Assembly (NCBI GenBank): GCA_025267735.1
Contig: CM046307.1
Span: 3,209,258-3,273,257, forward strand
Direction of reading: 5' to 3'
From: Mactra quadrangularis
Taxonomy: Eukaryota > Mollusca > Bivalvia > Venerida > Mactridae
DNA length: 64,000 nucleotides
Below, piece after piece: positions 19,069 to 31,273 of the stretch. The number at the start of each line of letters is the position of its first letter. The stretch's first letter is position 1. The notes beneath the pieces are model-generated. The model was given only the letters and a program-made list of their open reading frames with translations, had not been told where the DNA came from and ran no database searches. The position numbers and the translations under genes were made by a program.

Positions 19069-22000
19069 TTAAGTTACTTTTGTATTCCACCACAAAGTAT
19101 ATTTATGTTTGAAAGAATGTAAATTTCTGGCTGATTGTACCTCATATGGTAATGCATTCCATAATTTGGGGCCTGAGTAATTTAGAGATTTTTTTGTAAA
19201 TTTCAGTCTAGGCTTAGGTACATAAAGAAGTTGATTATTATCTGAAGACCTTAGCTGACGGGTACATTCTGTATTATTTTTAATGAATTTTTCACTTAGA
19301 TATTGAGGACATAAATTGTTTATTGTTTTGTACATGATAATTGATTTTTTATAATCAACTCTCTCTTGGAAGTTCATCCAGTTTAATGTGGAAAAAAGTT
19401 CCTGTGAGGGGGTGTTGTAATCTTTTTCCAGAATAATTCTGGCTGCCCTTTTTTGAAATTAAATGAGAGTTTCCATTAGACTATCATTACAGTTTCCCCA
19501 CACAGAACAACAGTATTCCAAATGGGGAAGTATATATGCATTGTAAAACAGTTTTCTGATAGGTATACTAATGAATTGTTTGATTCTTTGCAGAAGATAT
19601 AATTTGCTATTGCATTTTTTTATCACAGAATTAATTTGATTTTTCCAAGTAAGATTATTATCTACTTGTACACCTAAAAGACGCTCACAAATTGAAGATT
19701 CAATTGTATCTTGCCCTAGATGTAAAGATAAAATGTTATTTGAACTCTTTTTGTTGGATGCAGAAATTATCATTGACTTAGTTTTTGTTGGATTTATTGC
19801 CATTGAGTTATTTTGACACCATTTGAATATTTCATCAATGTTGGTTTGAAGTTCATTTTGAACTTCATCATGTGATTTACCAACAGCTGTAATTGTAGTG
19901 TCGTCTGCAAACATATCAGTAAAAATGTTTTTCAATTCATTTGGCATGTCATTTATGTACATGATAAAAAGTAAAGGCCCAAGGACTGATCCTTGAGGGA
20001 CTCCAGATGTTATATGACCTGGTTCTGAGAGTTTACCAGATACACAAACTTTTTGATATCTATTTGACAAGTAAGATTTAAACCATTGTAGTGATGTCAC
20101 ATGACTCATGTGGGACTAAAATTAAAGGGTTCAAGTTTTTAAATCAGAATTGAATGATTAACCAAATCAAATGCTTTTGATAAGTCTAGAAATACAGTCC
20201 CTACATACTGATGATCATTTATAGCACATATCCATCTATCAACAATTGATATTAGTGCTGTTTCACAAGAATGATTGGTTCTAAATCCTGATTGGTTTTT
20301 ATACAGTAATTTATGATCTTCTAGATATTTTTTGATATGGTTAGCTACATGCCTTTCAATAATTTTTGATAGGACAGGAAGTATTGAGATGGGCCTATAA
20401 TTATTATTATCACCAGTAGCTCCTTTTTTTATGAATGGGGATTACTTTTGCTTTTTTGAACTGTTGGGGGAAAATATTTCTGGTAATACTTAAGTTCATA
20501 ATTTTTGTTATGGGTTTTGAAATAACTTTAGCTGAAGATTTTAAGAATTTTGGACTCAGACCATCTAGTCCAGTAGATTTTTTGGGGTCAATATTCAAAA
20601 GTTGTTTTTCAACAAAACTCTCCTGTAGTAAAGGAATTTCAAATTCCACTTGACCAGCATTAAGATTAGAACTATTATTTATGTTAGCAAAATCACTGTT
20701 GTTAAATGTATGACTTTGGAATGACTGAAAAATATTGATAAAAAAATCATTAAAAGTATCAGCCATTTGTTTATGGTCTAAAATAGGGTTACCTTGGTCA
20801 TCATTTATAAAATTAGACTGTATTTTAGAAGAGTTCCCTGTTAAATCTTTCAAAGTTTTCCATAGTTTTGATGGGTTTTGTTTTTCATTTTTACGAATTG
20901 ATTCGGAAACAATTTGTTTTTTAGACGTTCTTATTTTATTACGAACTTTGTTACGATACAGTTTGTAGTTTTTATCATCTCCACGTGCTTTATATCTATC
21001 TCTTTGTTTTATATCTGTTTTAATTTCATTAGTATACCATTCAGGTTGATTAGAGTATTTGACACGCTTTGATTTCATTGGTGCATGATTATCAAGCGTT
21101 TCAGTGAAAAGTTGGATGAAGTAATCAAGAGCATCATTTGGATCATCAAAAATATCAATGGTATTCCATGGTTTAGATTGTAAATCTTGTAGGAATAGTT
21201 CTTCATTGAAATGTTTCGTACTACTAAAATTTATCAATTTATGCATGGGACCATCTGACTTGGAGGATGTTTTTCTAGTGAAACAGACAGGAAAATGATC
21301 ACTTAATGAAAGTGGTGAAACACATACATTTTGAATAAAACAAGGAACATTTGAATAGACATGATCAATTAATGCGGCTGATGTACTAGTAACTCTTGTA
21401 GGACTCTCAACTAACTGAGTAAAGTTAAATAAATTGTTCATTGTTTTCCAGTTTTCTGATAATTTGCACAATAGATTTATGTTAAAGTCACCCATAATAA
21501 TTGTTTCTTTATTCTCACTAGTGATTTTTTCTAGAGTCAGTTCATAATTTTCCGTCCACGATTTTAAGGCAGATGGTGGCCTATACACATAGCCTAGAAT
21601 AAATGGTTTTTGATTAACAAGGCGAATTTCTAACCTAATTATTTCTACGGTTTCACTTTCTAGATCAACACGTCGAATACACGGAAAACTATTTTTTACA
21701 TAGAGTACTACGCCTCCGCCATTAGATTTCCTGTCCTTTCTGAAAAATTGATAATTATTTAAAAGAAATTCATTGTCCGAAAAGTGTTCATTTAAAAACG
21801 TCTCACAGAGACCTAAAATATCAATTTCTGGATGTTCACTCAAAAGAATTTTAATTTCGTCAGATTTTGGATATAAATAATGAATATTAAGATGCATAAT
21901 TTTGATGCCTTGTTTTTCAAACCATTTATTCTCATCACTATGGATTGTTTGAGTGTCATCTGTATTTAAAATGGTCTTGTTGACCATATTTGTTTCCACG

Positions 22001-22101
22001 GTTGTCTCCTGTAGAACTGATTGTTCCTCCATGGACTTGGATGAAATTGGACTGATTGATGCCCATGTATTATTGGTTGGTTCCATTGTTTCTTGATCCA
22101 T
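19069..22101 (-). pseudogene. LINE B ORF2: endonuclease and reverse transcriptase
   Basis: The endonuclease part (22101 down) is intact: KIMHLNIHYLYPK, GLCETFLNEHFSD, KDRKSNGGGVVLYVK, VYRPPSA, IIMGDFNINLL, LSLSDHFPVCF. RT follows with LDPKKSTGLDGLSPKFLK, then a frameshift at a T-run near 20430 and further breaks to about 20110. The frame resumes with GVPQGSVLGPLLF and MFADDTTIT (catalytic residues kept), then LLGVQVDNNLTWK. A break near 19459 precedes the C-terminal piece (19069-19377, GPKLWNALPYEV). ORF2 starts about 135 bases inside the ORF1 end. Confidence 0.9.
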
Positions 22102-23134
22102 GGAGGAGGTGGTTTCCTGATTGTCTGTCCATGACGAAAAAGGTGTTGTGATGAGTTCAGTTGTAACATCTCACCTAATGCTGCTTTCAAGGACAGTCCA
22201 AGTTTAGCTGCACCTGATGCATTACAGTGCATTTCATCATAATATAAATTGGGTTTGTTCATAAATGTAGCAGTGTGATCAACGAATATAAATTTATGTT
22301 TATTACATAATTGTTGTAGTCTTTTGTTTACTTCTGTTATCACTGGTTCAGTAACTTTGATTGATTTCATAGGTAGTATAGAAGAGATTATTAATTTTGA
22401 TGGTTGTATAATATCCTTCACTGATGTAGCCAAGTCTTTATAGTCTTCCAGAATTTTGTCAGCAGTACAGCCATTGGATACATTGTTAATTCCAACATGG
22501 AGGATAACTGCATCAACAGACTTTTTGTCAATCTTGAGTTCTTGTGTAAATTTATCCTTCAACTGTTTAATTGAAGCTCCTGGGTTTGATTTTATCTGTA
22601 CATTTATTTTGTTACAGGTAGATGACATTTTTGATGCATTTAAGCATTTAGTAACAGAGTCCCCAAGAATTAGTACAGATCTTGTTTTACTTCTGTTTTG
22701 AACTTTGGTTTCCATAAATTTGTTTATTGATTCTGTAGAGTCTAGTGTTGTAGTATAGGATCTTGTTGTAGGTTTGTTGGTACTATCTATGATGGTAGGT
22801 TTATTGTCACATGATTTCTGTGTACCATTGATTGAGCTTTTTGAAGCGTTTAATATTTGATTATTTGAGTTATTAGTTGTTAGTTCTTTATTTTCTTCTC
22901 CTGCAGGTAGAGGTGTTTCTTTATGTTGTATCTGTTTAGTATTATGCATAGTTTGTTCCAAAAGTTTTATTAGATCAGACATGTTAGCTTTTATTATTTG
23001 AATTTCTTTTTTGATAACATCAATATCCTCTTTTTGATTTAAGTTTATTAAAATGTTTTCTCTGAGGGATTTGTTTTCTTCGCTTAACAATGCATTAGTT
23101 TCAATTAAGTTATTTATTTCCTCTTTCAATGTTA

Positions 23135-23525
23135 AAAAAAAAAAAAAAAAAAAAAATATAGGAATTAGTTGAATCATATTGATCCGTTATTTGTATCATG
23201 TATAATGTTGGTATTAATATACATATTATGATTTGAGTTTATATAGCGGCTACGGCGCAAGGCGGTTTAACTCCATATTTCCTTATTTTTAACTGAAACC
23301 GTCTTTCGCTTAACCCGTTATTTTATGTTTTATTAGTATATATTAAATATTGTGCATTTTCCGCATTTTTGTAAGGTGATTTTTCGCGCGATGACGTTAC
23401 GTCATCGTCTGTTTATCCCCGCTCTGTTGTTTATACCTGAGGAAGCCTTAAATGGCGAAACGTCGTAAATAAACAATAATAAAAACAAGCTATGTGTTGG
23501 TAGTATTTGTAAATTAGATTTATTA
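23135..23525 (+). mobile_element. 391-bp insertion in LINE B with 14-bp TSD (Penelope/retrozyme-like)
   Basis: Flanked by identical CTCTTTCAATGTTA at 23121-23134 and 23526-23539. The inserted sequence starts with a run of about 23 A, has a 17-base CRE-like palindrome (23390-23406, GATGACGTTACGTCATC), and carries CCTGAGGAAGCC...GGCGAAACGTCG near its right end, the motif style of Penelope-like element terminal repeats. No ORF. It must be younger than LINE B. Confidence 0.65.
23427..23476 (+). ncRNA. Hammerhead-ribozyme-like motif (type I, minimal stem III)
   Basis: The order matches a hammerhead: stem I 5' strand TTGTTTATAC (23427-23436), core CTGAGGA (23437-23443, CUGANGA), stem II GCC/GGC around TTAAAT, core GAAA (23457-23460), C, cleavage triplet GTC (23462-23464), stem I 3' strand GTAAATAAACAA (with a small bulge). 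Stem III is practically absent and an extra A lies beside stem II. Penelope-like elements are known to carry hammerheads with tiny stem III that may act as dimers. Activity is untested. Confidence 0.5.
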
Positions 23526-24440
23526 CTCTTTCAATGTTAGCACTTTGGTTTGTAAATCATCATCAACATTTTTACTTTCCTTCAACAGTTTTGTAGAGAG
23601 ATCTGGATCCAAAGAATTTAACTTCACAGCATTCAGGTTGTGTATTTTTGATAGCTTAGATACAGAATCCTTACTTTCAGACAGTTCTGAGGTCCAGCTG
23701 ATAGATCCTAAACTGTCAATATCTGATGGTTGTACTTCAGAGTTGTCAAGCACTTTTACTGCTGTTTCATTTGTAGATTCAAGTTGGTTGGTTGAAGGGT
23801 TATGATTGTAACTGATGATAGGTGTTGATGACAATAGAGTTGTGCATTCAGGGTCCCTGTTTGTCCCTGGATTCTTTATTTGCCTATAGTAGGGGTATAG
23901 ATGTTTTGCCGGTGTTCTCAATTTGCTCTGTTTTCTAGCTTGTTTTGCAATTTTTCTGGCTTTCTTTATTTCAGTTCTTAATTTCTCTGAGTCGTCAACA
24001 GTTGAATTGAATATTTTTTTAACAAAGTTCCTAAGATATTTGTTTTTGATTTATTTTGTTTTTCTTGAGTTGGTGACAAGATTGGTCTTATTTCATTATT
24101 TGTGAGCTGTGATGTTGAATCATGTTTTTCTGTTGTTTCTGGATCATCTAAATGTTTTGATAAACTTCTAAATATTGTATAGAGCCACGATTTACATCCA
24201 GATTCTTGTATAAGAAGTATTCTAGTTCTATAAATTGTTATGACAACCTTTTTACCATGTAAGTCCATTGTTGTTGTTAAGCCAGTTTTATCTTTATTAG
24301 TTGATAAGGTATAAAGTTTTTTAAGCATTTCTAGTATTTTTTCATAAGCTAGATTAGTCATTAGTGTAATTGTAATATTGTCACATGTATTACTAATTGT
24401 CACATTATAGGATAAGCTTTCATTTAAATCCATGATGTAG

Positions 24441-24564
24441 ATTTATTTCCTAGTTCGATCCTCTCAAACGGAAATAAATCATTTATCCCTTAATCAACAA
24501 ACCATATAAATGAAAAAACAACAACAAAACATATATAGTTAGGAACAGCCCTGCATTGTGTATT
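24441..24564. repeat. R2 direct repeat, copy 1
   Basis: 124 bp, identical to 26257-26380. It begins with a 10-bp perfect inverted repeat (24441-24450 with 24470-24479) enclosing TAGTTCGATCCTCTCAAAC. The left edge coincides with the LINE B 5' end. Confidence 0.9.
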
Positions 24565-26101
24565 TATTATAATATATTTGAGCACATGTACATTAGTTCT
24601 ATGGTTATACATATCACAGAAGAATAATGTTTATAACTGTATCATTGAGCAAATCACAAAAAGTATGCAGCGTGATTCATTATATTTATATATGTAAGAT
24701 GTTAGTAATTGTATTTTTAAACTTTGATCATGGATGACATAATAATAAGTTTACAGAACTTTAATTTACATGTTATGACAAATGATATGCATATATAAGC
24801 TAATAACAATAAGAATAAATAATCAGAAAGCTTTCAGTAACTTTGACTTACAATTGTAGTGTAATACGCATTGTTTTACGCGATAATGAAGTAAATGTCA
24901 ATATTCAATTATATTTATTTAGTTGTTACATATATATAGGATGAGCCTATTTTCTTTCAATTCATTTACCCAAACATACATTATCATAATTTAAATATAA
25001 TAACATAGTCATGATAGACATGGTAGTATATAAACTATGTGAAATTCACAATATGTGCATACATTAACAAATACGGTATATAATTTACATGCCTTGTCAC
25101 AGGTAGTGGCATAATCTAATAATCATATTAATATCTTGTGAATAAGGGTAAAGACACACTTTCAATATCATTCTGCAGATGTGGTGGACTCGCCCAGGTA
25201 AAACCAGACACGTTGTGTCTGGAACCCTGTGCCCATTTGTCTGCTTCTAGGCATTCTTCAACACCACTAAATGTTGGGCCTCATTTCGCAGAGTGATATA
25301 AAAGTGAATACAATTATAAGCTCGGACTTATTGTTTAATAATACAATTGGAAAACTAATTTACAATATTAAGATAGAAGATTATAATGTATAGCAGCAGT
25401 ATGTTTAACAAATATACTTCAAATTGTTATCATGATAAGAATATTTAGTTTGGTCCTACTGATATTTTCGAGACATTAAATTTGGTTTGATATCTGACAA
25501 ATACTAAATTGTACACATAATGTGTATTATTCAATACAACTGGTATCACATTATATGATAATAATAGAGTCTTATTATGAATAAACGTGATTGGTATCTA
25601 GAGTCCATCGATTAATTTAAACACATAATGTTCATGTAAACACAAAAAAGAGAATAGATGGTTTCACAAATTTATATCCACGAAATGATGTTGATGTGTT
25701 CATCTCTTGACGGAAAGAATAACAATCTTGAGAATAATAATAAACTCTCCTCTCTTATGTTGGTGACATACATGTACAACACTCTTTCTAAAACTACAAG
25801 CAAACAACATCACTTCAATAAATTGCTTCTGAAAATATATTGATAATATAATAATACATGTTTTAATTCTAGACAAAAGGGTGAGAGGGTTATAGTAACC
25901 AGCAAGTTAAATTACTTATACTAAACCTTCGAATGACAAATTACTCAGTTCATGCGGTTTTTATATAAACCGCCAAACATGTGTATTACTATATATATTT
26001 GACACAATCGTGCAAAACCATAGATTACTACATAATGCTATATTAATTCATTTGATATAAAATACCAATTTCAAACATATGGAGGGATGGGATAGGGTGG
26101 G
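24565..26101. other. Interior X: AT-rich, mostly non-coding
   Basis: No convincing ORF. A GC-richer island at 25170-25300 is the only exon-like part. The small ORF at 25658-25843 is not supported. Confidence 0.4.
25170..25300 (-). other. GC-richer island, possible exon
   Basis: A roughly 130-base island in very AT-rich DNA. On the minus strand one frame stays open from about 25270 to 25135 (FSGVEECLEADKWAQGS then RHNVSGFTWASPPHLQ), after a possible acceptor AAATGAG. On the plus strand there is a strong acceptor-like TTTGTCTGCTTCTAG. CCAGACAC/GTGTCTGG forms an 8-bp hairpin. Strand and reality are undecided and the protein is unknown. Confidence 0.25.
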
Positions 26102-26258
26102 TAATTCACTAACAAACTTCTAACACAATGCAAAGACTTCGAATGACTAAAAACACACTAAGTAAGCTATATATATGGTGTGTAATCACACAAACTTCGT
26201 GCTAAAACTACACATAACTCACTATTGATATGGTTTACTGAACCATGGATAAATTCAT
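26102..26258. repeat. R3 direct repeat, copy 1
   Basis: 157 bp, identical to 31117-31273. Its last bases overlap the first bases of R2 copy 2, so the R3-R2 junction is seamless. Confidence 0.9.
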
Positions 26259-26380
26259 TTATTTCCTAGTTCGATCCTCTCAAACGGAAATAAATCATTT
26301 ATCCCTTAATCAACAAACCATATAAATGAAAAAACAACAACAAAACATATATAGTTAGGAACAGCCCTGCATTGTGTATT
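26257..26380. repeat. R2 direct repeat, copy 2
   Basis: Identical over all 124 bases to 24441-24564. The flanks differ: R3 on the left, ATCGACATAC on the right. Confidence 0.9.
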
Positions 26381-26749
26381 ATCGACATACAAAGAACGGG
26401 TCTTGAAATGAATTATGATAAACAAATAGGAATAAAATATTGATGTTTAAATTTACATCATTCTCATAACATAAAAGACCATACTATACATAAAAATAGA
26501 CTTAAATTATCACGCCTCCAAAGTCAAAAATCACAGTTTGATTTGATATATATATTACACACTAACCTATTTATTTTCAAAGTATTTGAAATAAGCACTT
26601 TCAGTCAATGGCATCTCAAACTTAGTCTAGTCATATTACATTACCTTACACTTTGTAACCATTACCATATTTATAGTAAAACAATGAACGGAAAGGAAAT
26701 TTAATCAGAATCGTAAGATATCTAACATATAAAACTGGACAAATTATAT

Positions 26750-27395
26750 ATAAACACACAATTGGGCTATAAACACACTAATTCGCTATAACAGACATTT
26801 TGGCTTTAAATGTAGCATTTGGGTATAACAAGCAATTGAGTTATAAATTCACATTTGAGCCATAAACAAACGGATTTTAACAGGCATTTTGGATAAAAAC
26901 ACACCGTTTGGATATAAAACAGACAGTCTGGCAATAAACATGTAATTGGGCTCTAAACACAGCATTGGGCTTAATTCGGCAATTTGCTATAATTTAATCA
27001 TTGAGCTTGAACAGGTAATTTAGCTATTTAACATGCAATAAACATGCCATTCGGCCGAAAAACATGTCATTTTACTATAAAACATGCCATTCGGCCAAAG
27101 AACATGCCATTTGACTACAAAACATGTCATTCGGCTTTAACATGTAATTCGGCTATTAAACATGTCATTCGGCTTAAAACATGCCATTTGGCTATCACAT
27201 ATGTCATTTGGCTTTAAAAACATCCCATTCGGCTTAAACATAAGCCATTTGGCTTTAAAACATGCCATTCGGCTATAAAACATGCCATTCGGCTTTAAAA
27301 CATGCCATTCGGCTATAAAACATGCCATTCGGCTATAAAACATGCCATTCAGCTATCAAATATGCCATTCGGCTATCAAACATTCCATTTGGCAA
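26750..27395. repeat. About 20-bp minisatellite (AAAACATGCCATTCGGCTAT)
   Basis: Tandem array with unit near AAAACATGCCATTCGGCTAT. Units are regular at about 27040-27390 and increasingly degenerate toward 26750 (ACACAATTGGGCTATAA and similar). The 68-codon ORFs across it (27137-27343 and 27302-27505) are repeat translations, not genes. Confidence 0.85.
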
Positions 27396-27399
27396 AATA

Positions 27400-30300
27400 T
27401 AAACAATTATATTTCACAAGCGATTCGGCCATAAACATTACGATTAGCTGTGAATATGTCATATGTTTTAATAGGTATCATTTGACTTTTCTGTATATCA
27501 TGTAAGACCCACAAAAAATAAATATATAATTTTATTTTAAAGCATATGTATGTATAAAGTTCAACGACAACTTTGTTAAGAACAATGTCATCTAACTGTT
27601 ATAACCTTACCAACAACTTACGTCTAGAAATTTACGTTTAATAATGATGTTTTCAAAATATACTTTTAGACTTAGAAAATTAAAGAATATCTTTGCATTA
27701 TTTTATTTAGTATTCCAAAATGTGCCTGATTGGTTTTTATGTGCAAACAGCTTTGCATTTTATTGAATGATTTTTAACATAAGGGGCAAGATTTACGGAC
27801 GGATTAGCCAATTATCATCTCTCTCTTATCAAATTATCCTCAACTTTAAATTCTCAGATCCTGGCGGTAAATCGTTTCAGTTGTTATTATAAATTATATA
27901 AATAGTATTTGATAACTATTAATAATCCATGAAATTTGAGAATTTGTTCGAGACACCCCGATCAAACTATGCCTATGAATTTATTGAAATAATCTGTAAC
28001 CTCGTAATTTTTATTTTTCTAATATTCCATTCATGATCTACGAAAAATGTCCTTAAATGGATGTGCAGTCAATTTGACCATTTCAAAAGTATAGAACCAA
28101 GTATATTGATTTAAAAACAGTATTGAGAACATAAGAAATCACTTACTAATGACATTTAACCCTTATAATATTCAACTGAACGAATAAAACGTGTGGCGTA
28201 TACAGTAAGATACTGAGGGAATCACCAAGCTATTTTCAGATTTATTATATGTCGTAGTTGTTGAAAATGAAACATTTTCATTGGCTGTTTTATGTCTTTT
28301 CAACATTCTCAAGGATATTTATTTAATCGAATTATGCTTATGTAGTACAGTAACAAGCTCTAGTATCGTCCAATCATTAAATCCATATTTTAACACTAAT
28401 CTATTTAGCTAACCTGACCCACGTGGATTTAGATAGGGAACAACCCCGAATATTAAGAGAATAATAGAAATATTTTACCAAGTAATATAACAGCTTGTCT
28501 GTATCAATCACAATTATAAAAATATGACACAGAACCATGAGATTTTTAACTGAAATTTTTGCCTTCTAATACCTTTGATACAAAAATTAAATTTTGTATA
28601 ACTGTTTAATGTGAATTGGTCATAGAACTCCTCTTACCATTATACGCATGTAGTTTGATTTTATTCGAAGACTTCAGCTCAAATAGTACTTCTTGTCATA
28701 GATCATTATCATTTATTATACAAATTAACATGCAATACATTACTAGTCGTTCACGTAAACATTGCGTATATAAACACAGCCAGTCCCATAACACACCAAT
28801 ATCTAGGGTTGTATTATTTTAACATTTTTATATTTCAATAAGTTTACACTTGATTCATGAACATGTCATTTTATGAAATTTACAATGTGTTTACTCACTA
28901 TTCAAAAAAGATCTTACATATAAATTTGTCTGTTTAAATCAGTAAAATGTTATTCACGTATGAGCTTATTCACCGGTTTATAGGGCAAGATTATTGTACA
29001 AAAAGACGCTTGACCTGGAATACAACATGTAGCCTACATAATAAAACAAATGAATAAACAAGAATTATATGTCAAATGAAAAAATAAGTAAATATGAATG
29101 TCATTTCATTATCAGTACACCAGTGCTATCTTTCGTGTCTTATCAAAAGAAAAAAGTATAAAATAAATATGACAAATTTTTCCATGTTAAACGTCTAATC
29201 TTTTTATGATGAGGGCATCTTTCCGAATTTGGTCTCAACAATTTTCGGTGACACCACTATATATTGGACAAGAAATGTCTGAATAACAATTGACCGCTCC
29301 TGGAACGGGACTAGAATGAACACAGTTTTTGTTAAGATTTGATTTCTAAAATGACAAGTTTGTCAAACAGCCTGAAATTTGTGATATATCAAACACTGTA
29401 TCCCTATTAGAGCTAGATTTAGTGACTCTATACAAATCGTATGGACATTTATAAACAAAATATTCGAAAACAGGAATCATATAAATACTTTTACGTGCAA
29501 ATCTACTAAATTCTCTTCCAGTTAAAATGTACACTTCACTATAACACAGACAGACTGACACTCTATTGAAAGCAACTATATGAAGATATTTTCATTAACA
29601 GTAGACTTGAAAACTGTTTTACAACCATGAAGTTATTTAATTATATCATGCATTAAAGACACTATTAACCGTTCAAACCGTTCTGCTTCCTAAATCTGAG
29701 TTAGACAATATGTCAAATTCTTAAAAAAGGGGGGTACTTTTATAAGAACACTATATTCACACTATATCCTGATCCAAAATATTTTAAAAACTTAATCATG
29801 CAACTCGGAGCAAGTTTTCTCTCTAATAAGACTTCATCTTAAAAAAAAATATTTTGATCAAAATAATTTTCTCAAGCATTGACAACCAAATTCCACCCTC
29901 GGTTTCGATCTACTTTCAGTTTGAAATAAACAAATGACATGAAACATATCTAGGCAATTTTTGCATATATTTAAAAATTCTTGTTCATAGGAGGTGATTG
30001 AAATATATAAATGTCTTTTTTCTTTGCCGTCAAAAAACAGAATAACTTTTGATATAGGGGCTTTAAACGTCGCACTAATGCACTAAAACATTAAAGGCCA
30101 AATCAATCTGAGCCGTTCAATAATCTTAATTGGAATACAAATTGACTTCCTTTAAACTTATCAAAAAAATTGCATTGATTTGAACAACTATCTCTGAAAG
30201 TAAACATGATCTTGAAAAATCCTATATCTAACAATATTTCTGCAATAAAAAATCCACAATAAAAACTTTAACATTTATAAAAATAATTATACGGTTAATA

Positions 30301-31116
30301 TACAAATGTTCTACAAAGTTAAAACAATACGCCTATTGAATTTCTGTATACCATCTGTTCAAATAGAAATCTTAAAATATTATGCAAGAACTGAGAAAAA
30401 TGAATGTGATAATAAGCCGAAGAAATGTCACAAAATAAACTCATTGGCTTGGACACAATTTTTAAATCGAAAAAAAAAATATTTTCTGTTAGATTTTGTA
30501 CAATTAAATCTATAATGAGTCTGTTTTCTCGACATTGTTTACTGAAAACTGTTACAAACTACAATTCTGAAGAATGAATGGTAATATCAGAATATTCCGT
30601 ACGAATTATTTTCCAAAAATAAACTATTTTGAATTTTGAAATATACATTCTATAACAACTTGAGTGAACATTGCTAAAGAGATATGTAAGTGCAAAAACG
30701 TACTTTCATCATGAAAAAGTAAACATCTAAATTATAATCATTGTTACAACAAATTTATTCTAAGAATACTTATCTATTTCAAATTGTCACTGTGTAAAAG
30801 ACTTCTTCTTACACCCCATGGTTTTTGCAGTTGTTTGTTGCTAGAACAACTGAGAGCTTGATATTCCATGAACTCTAAATTTGACGACAATTATTTCTAT
30901 TCTCCATGTAGCATAGTTCTGCAGCAGACGAAAAGTCCTTAAATTGTTCAAAGTCGGCATTGAAGTAGATTCTTCACATAAATTTCGTCGCAATAACTTC
31001 TCATATATTGGAACTTCTAAAATTGCGTACTTCTCTTGAGCCATTAGTAAAAGTCGCATTTAAACCCAACTGGTTGACCATGTGCTCCATAAATATATAT
31101 AATTTTTGCCAATTTT
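27400..31116. other. Interior Y: AT-rich, with old dispersed repeats
   Basis: No gene is recognised. About 28740-29050 resembles 48590-49130, and about 29574-30080 resembles 40250-41035, at clearly diverged identity. Short ORFs at 29346-29561 and 30841-31059 on the minus strand show no recognisable domain. Confidence 0.5.
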
Positions 31117-31273
31117 TAATTCACTAACAAACTTCTAACACAATGCAAAGACTTCGAATGACTAAAAACACACTAAGTAAGCTATATATATGGTGTGTAA
31201 TCACACAAACTTCGTGCTAAAACTACACATAACTCACTATTGATATGGTTTACTGAACCATGGATAAATTCAT
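31117..31273. repeat. R3 direct repeat, copy 2
   Basis: Identical over all 157 bases to 26102-26258. On the right it touches a short minus-strand coding fragment that stops at the junction. Confidence 0.9.

Larger units (their letters stand above)
21966..24433 (-). pseudogene. LINE B ORF1 with SGNH esterase-like domain, interrupted
   Basis: Starts MDLNESLSYNVTISNT. The N-terminal block (KTGLTTTMDLHGKKVVITIY, SGCKSWLYTIF) matches LINE A. A frameshift near 24010 precedes a basic stretch (KKARKIAKQARKQSK). The insertion 23135-23525 splits it at LTLKE, which is duplicated on both sides. Then come a probable coiled coil, a Ser/Thr-rich linker and the esterase: RSVLILGDSVTKCLN, VILHVGINN and DEMHCNASGAAKLG. 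Block III has Ile-Asn-Asn rather than Thr-Asn-Asp, but the conserved Asn remains. Expected role: nucleic-acid binding plus possible lipid or acyl hydrolase activity. Confidence 0.82.
18867..24440 (-). mobile_element. LINE B, CR1-like non-LTR retrotransposon
   Basis: Near full-length minus-strand LINE of the same family as LINE A: ORF1 with an esterase, ORF2 with endonuclease and RT, 3' UTR ending AATAAAGTC and (TTA)n at 18867-18887. ORF1 is interrupted by a 391-bp insertion (23135-23525). The 5' end lies about 7 bases before the ORF1 ATG and abuts repeat R2 at 24441. Several frame breaks make it inactive. Confidence 0.88.
24441..31273. mobile_element. Composite R2-X-R3|R2-Y-R3 block
   Basis: Two units share left end R2 and right end R3, joined head to tail. 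Unit 1 is 24441-26258 (interior X, 1.5 kb); unit 2 is 26257-31273 (interior Y, 4.7 kb). Both end pairs are perfectly identical while the interiors are unrelated. R2 starts with a hairpin (ATTTATTTCC...GGAAATAAAT) and R3 has TGGTTTACTGAACCA near its end. The outer ends ATTTATTTCC and (reverse) ATTTATCC are weakly inverted. This fits tandem rolling-circle (Helitron2-like) elements, but also an assembly that placed two haplotypes in series. No transposase, Rep/helicase or recombinase ORF is seen. Confidence 0.45.

Noticed and set aside
24441..24564. R2 and R1 as native 5' UTRs of LINE B and LINE A
   Set aside because: They do abut the LINE 5' ends, but the two sequences differ from each other although the LINEs are related, and extra copies occur without LINE bodies. 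The idea is not excluded, only unsupported.
26750..27395. CRISPR-like array
   Set aside because: Units are contiguous with no distinct spacers, and the context is a eukaryotic genome.
27137..27505. Repetitive peptides such as FYSRMACFIAEWHV
   Set aside because: Translation of the 20-bp minisatellite; three units make a 60-base frame-neutral repeat.
24441..31273. Canonical Helitron
   Set aside because: No TC start, no CTRR end and no Rep/helicase ORF; only a Helitron2-like or assembly explanation stays open.
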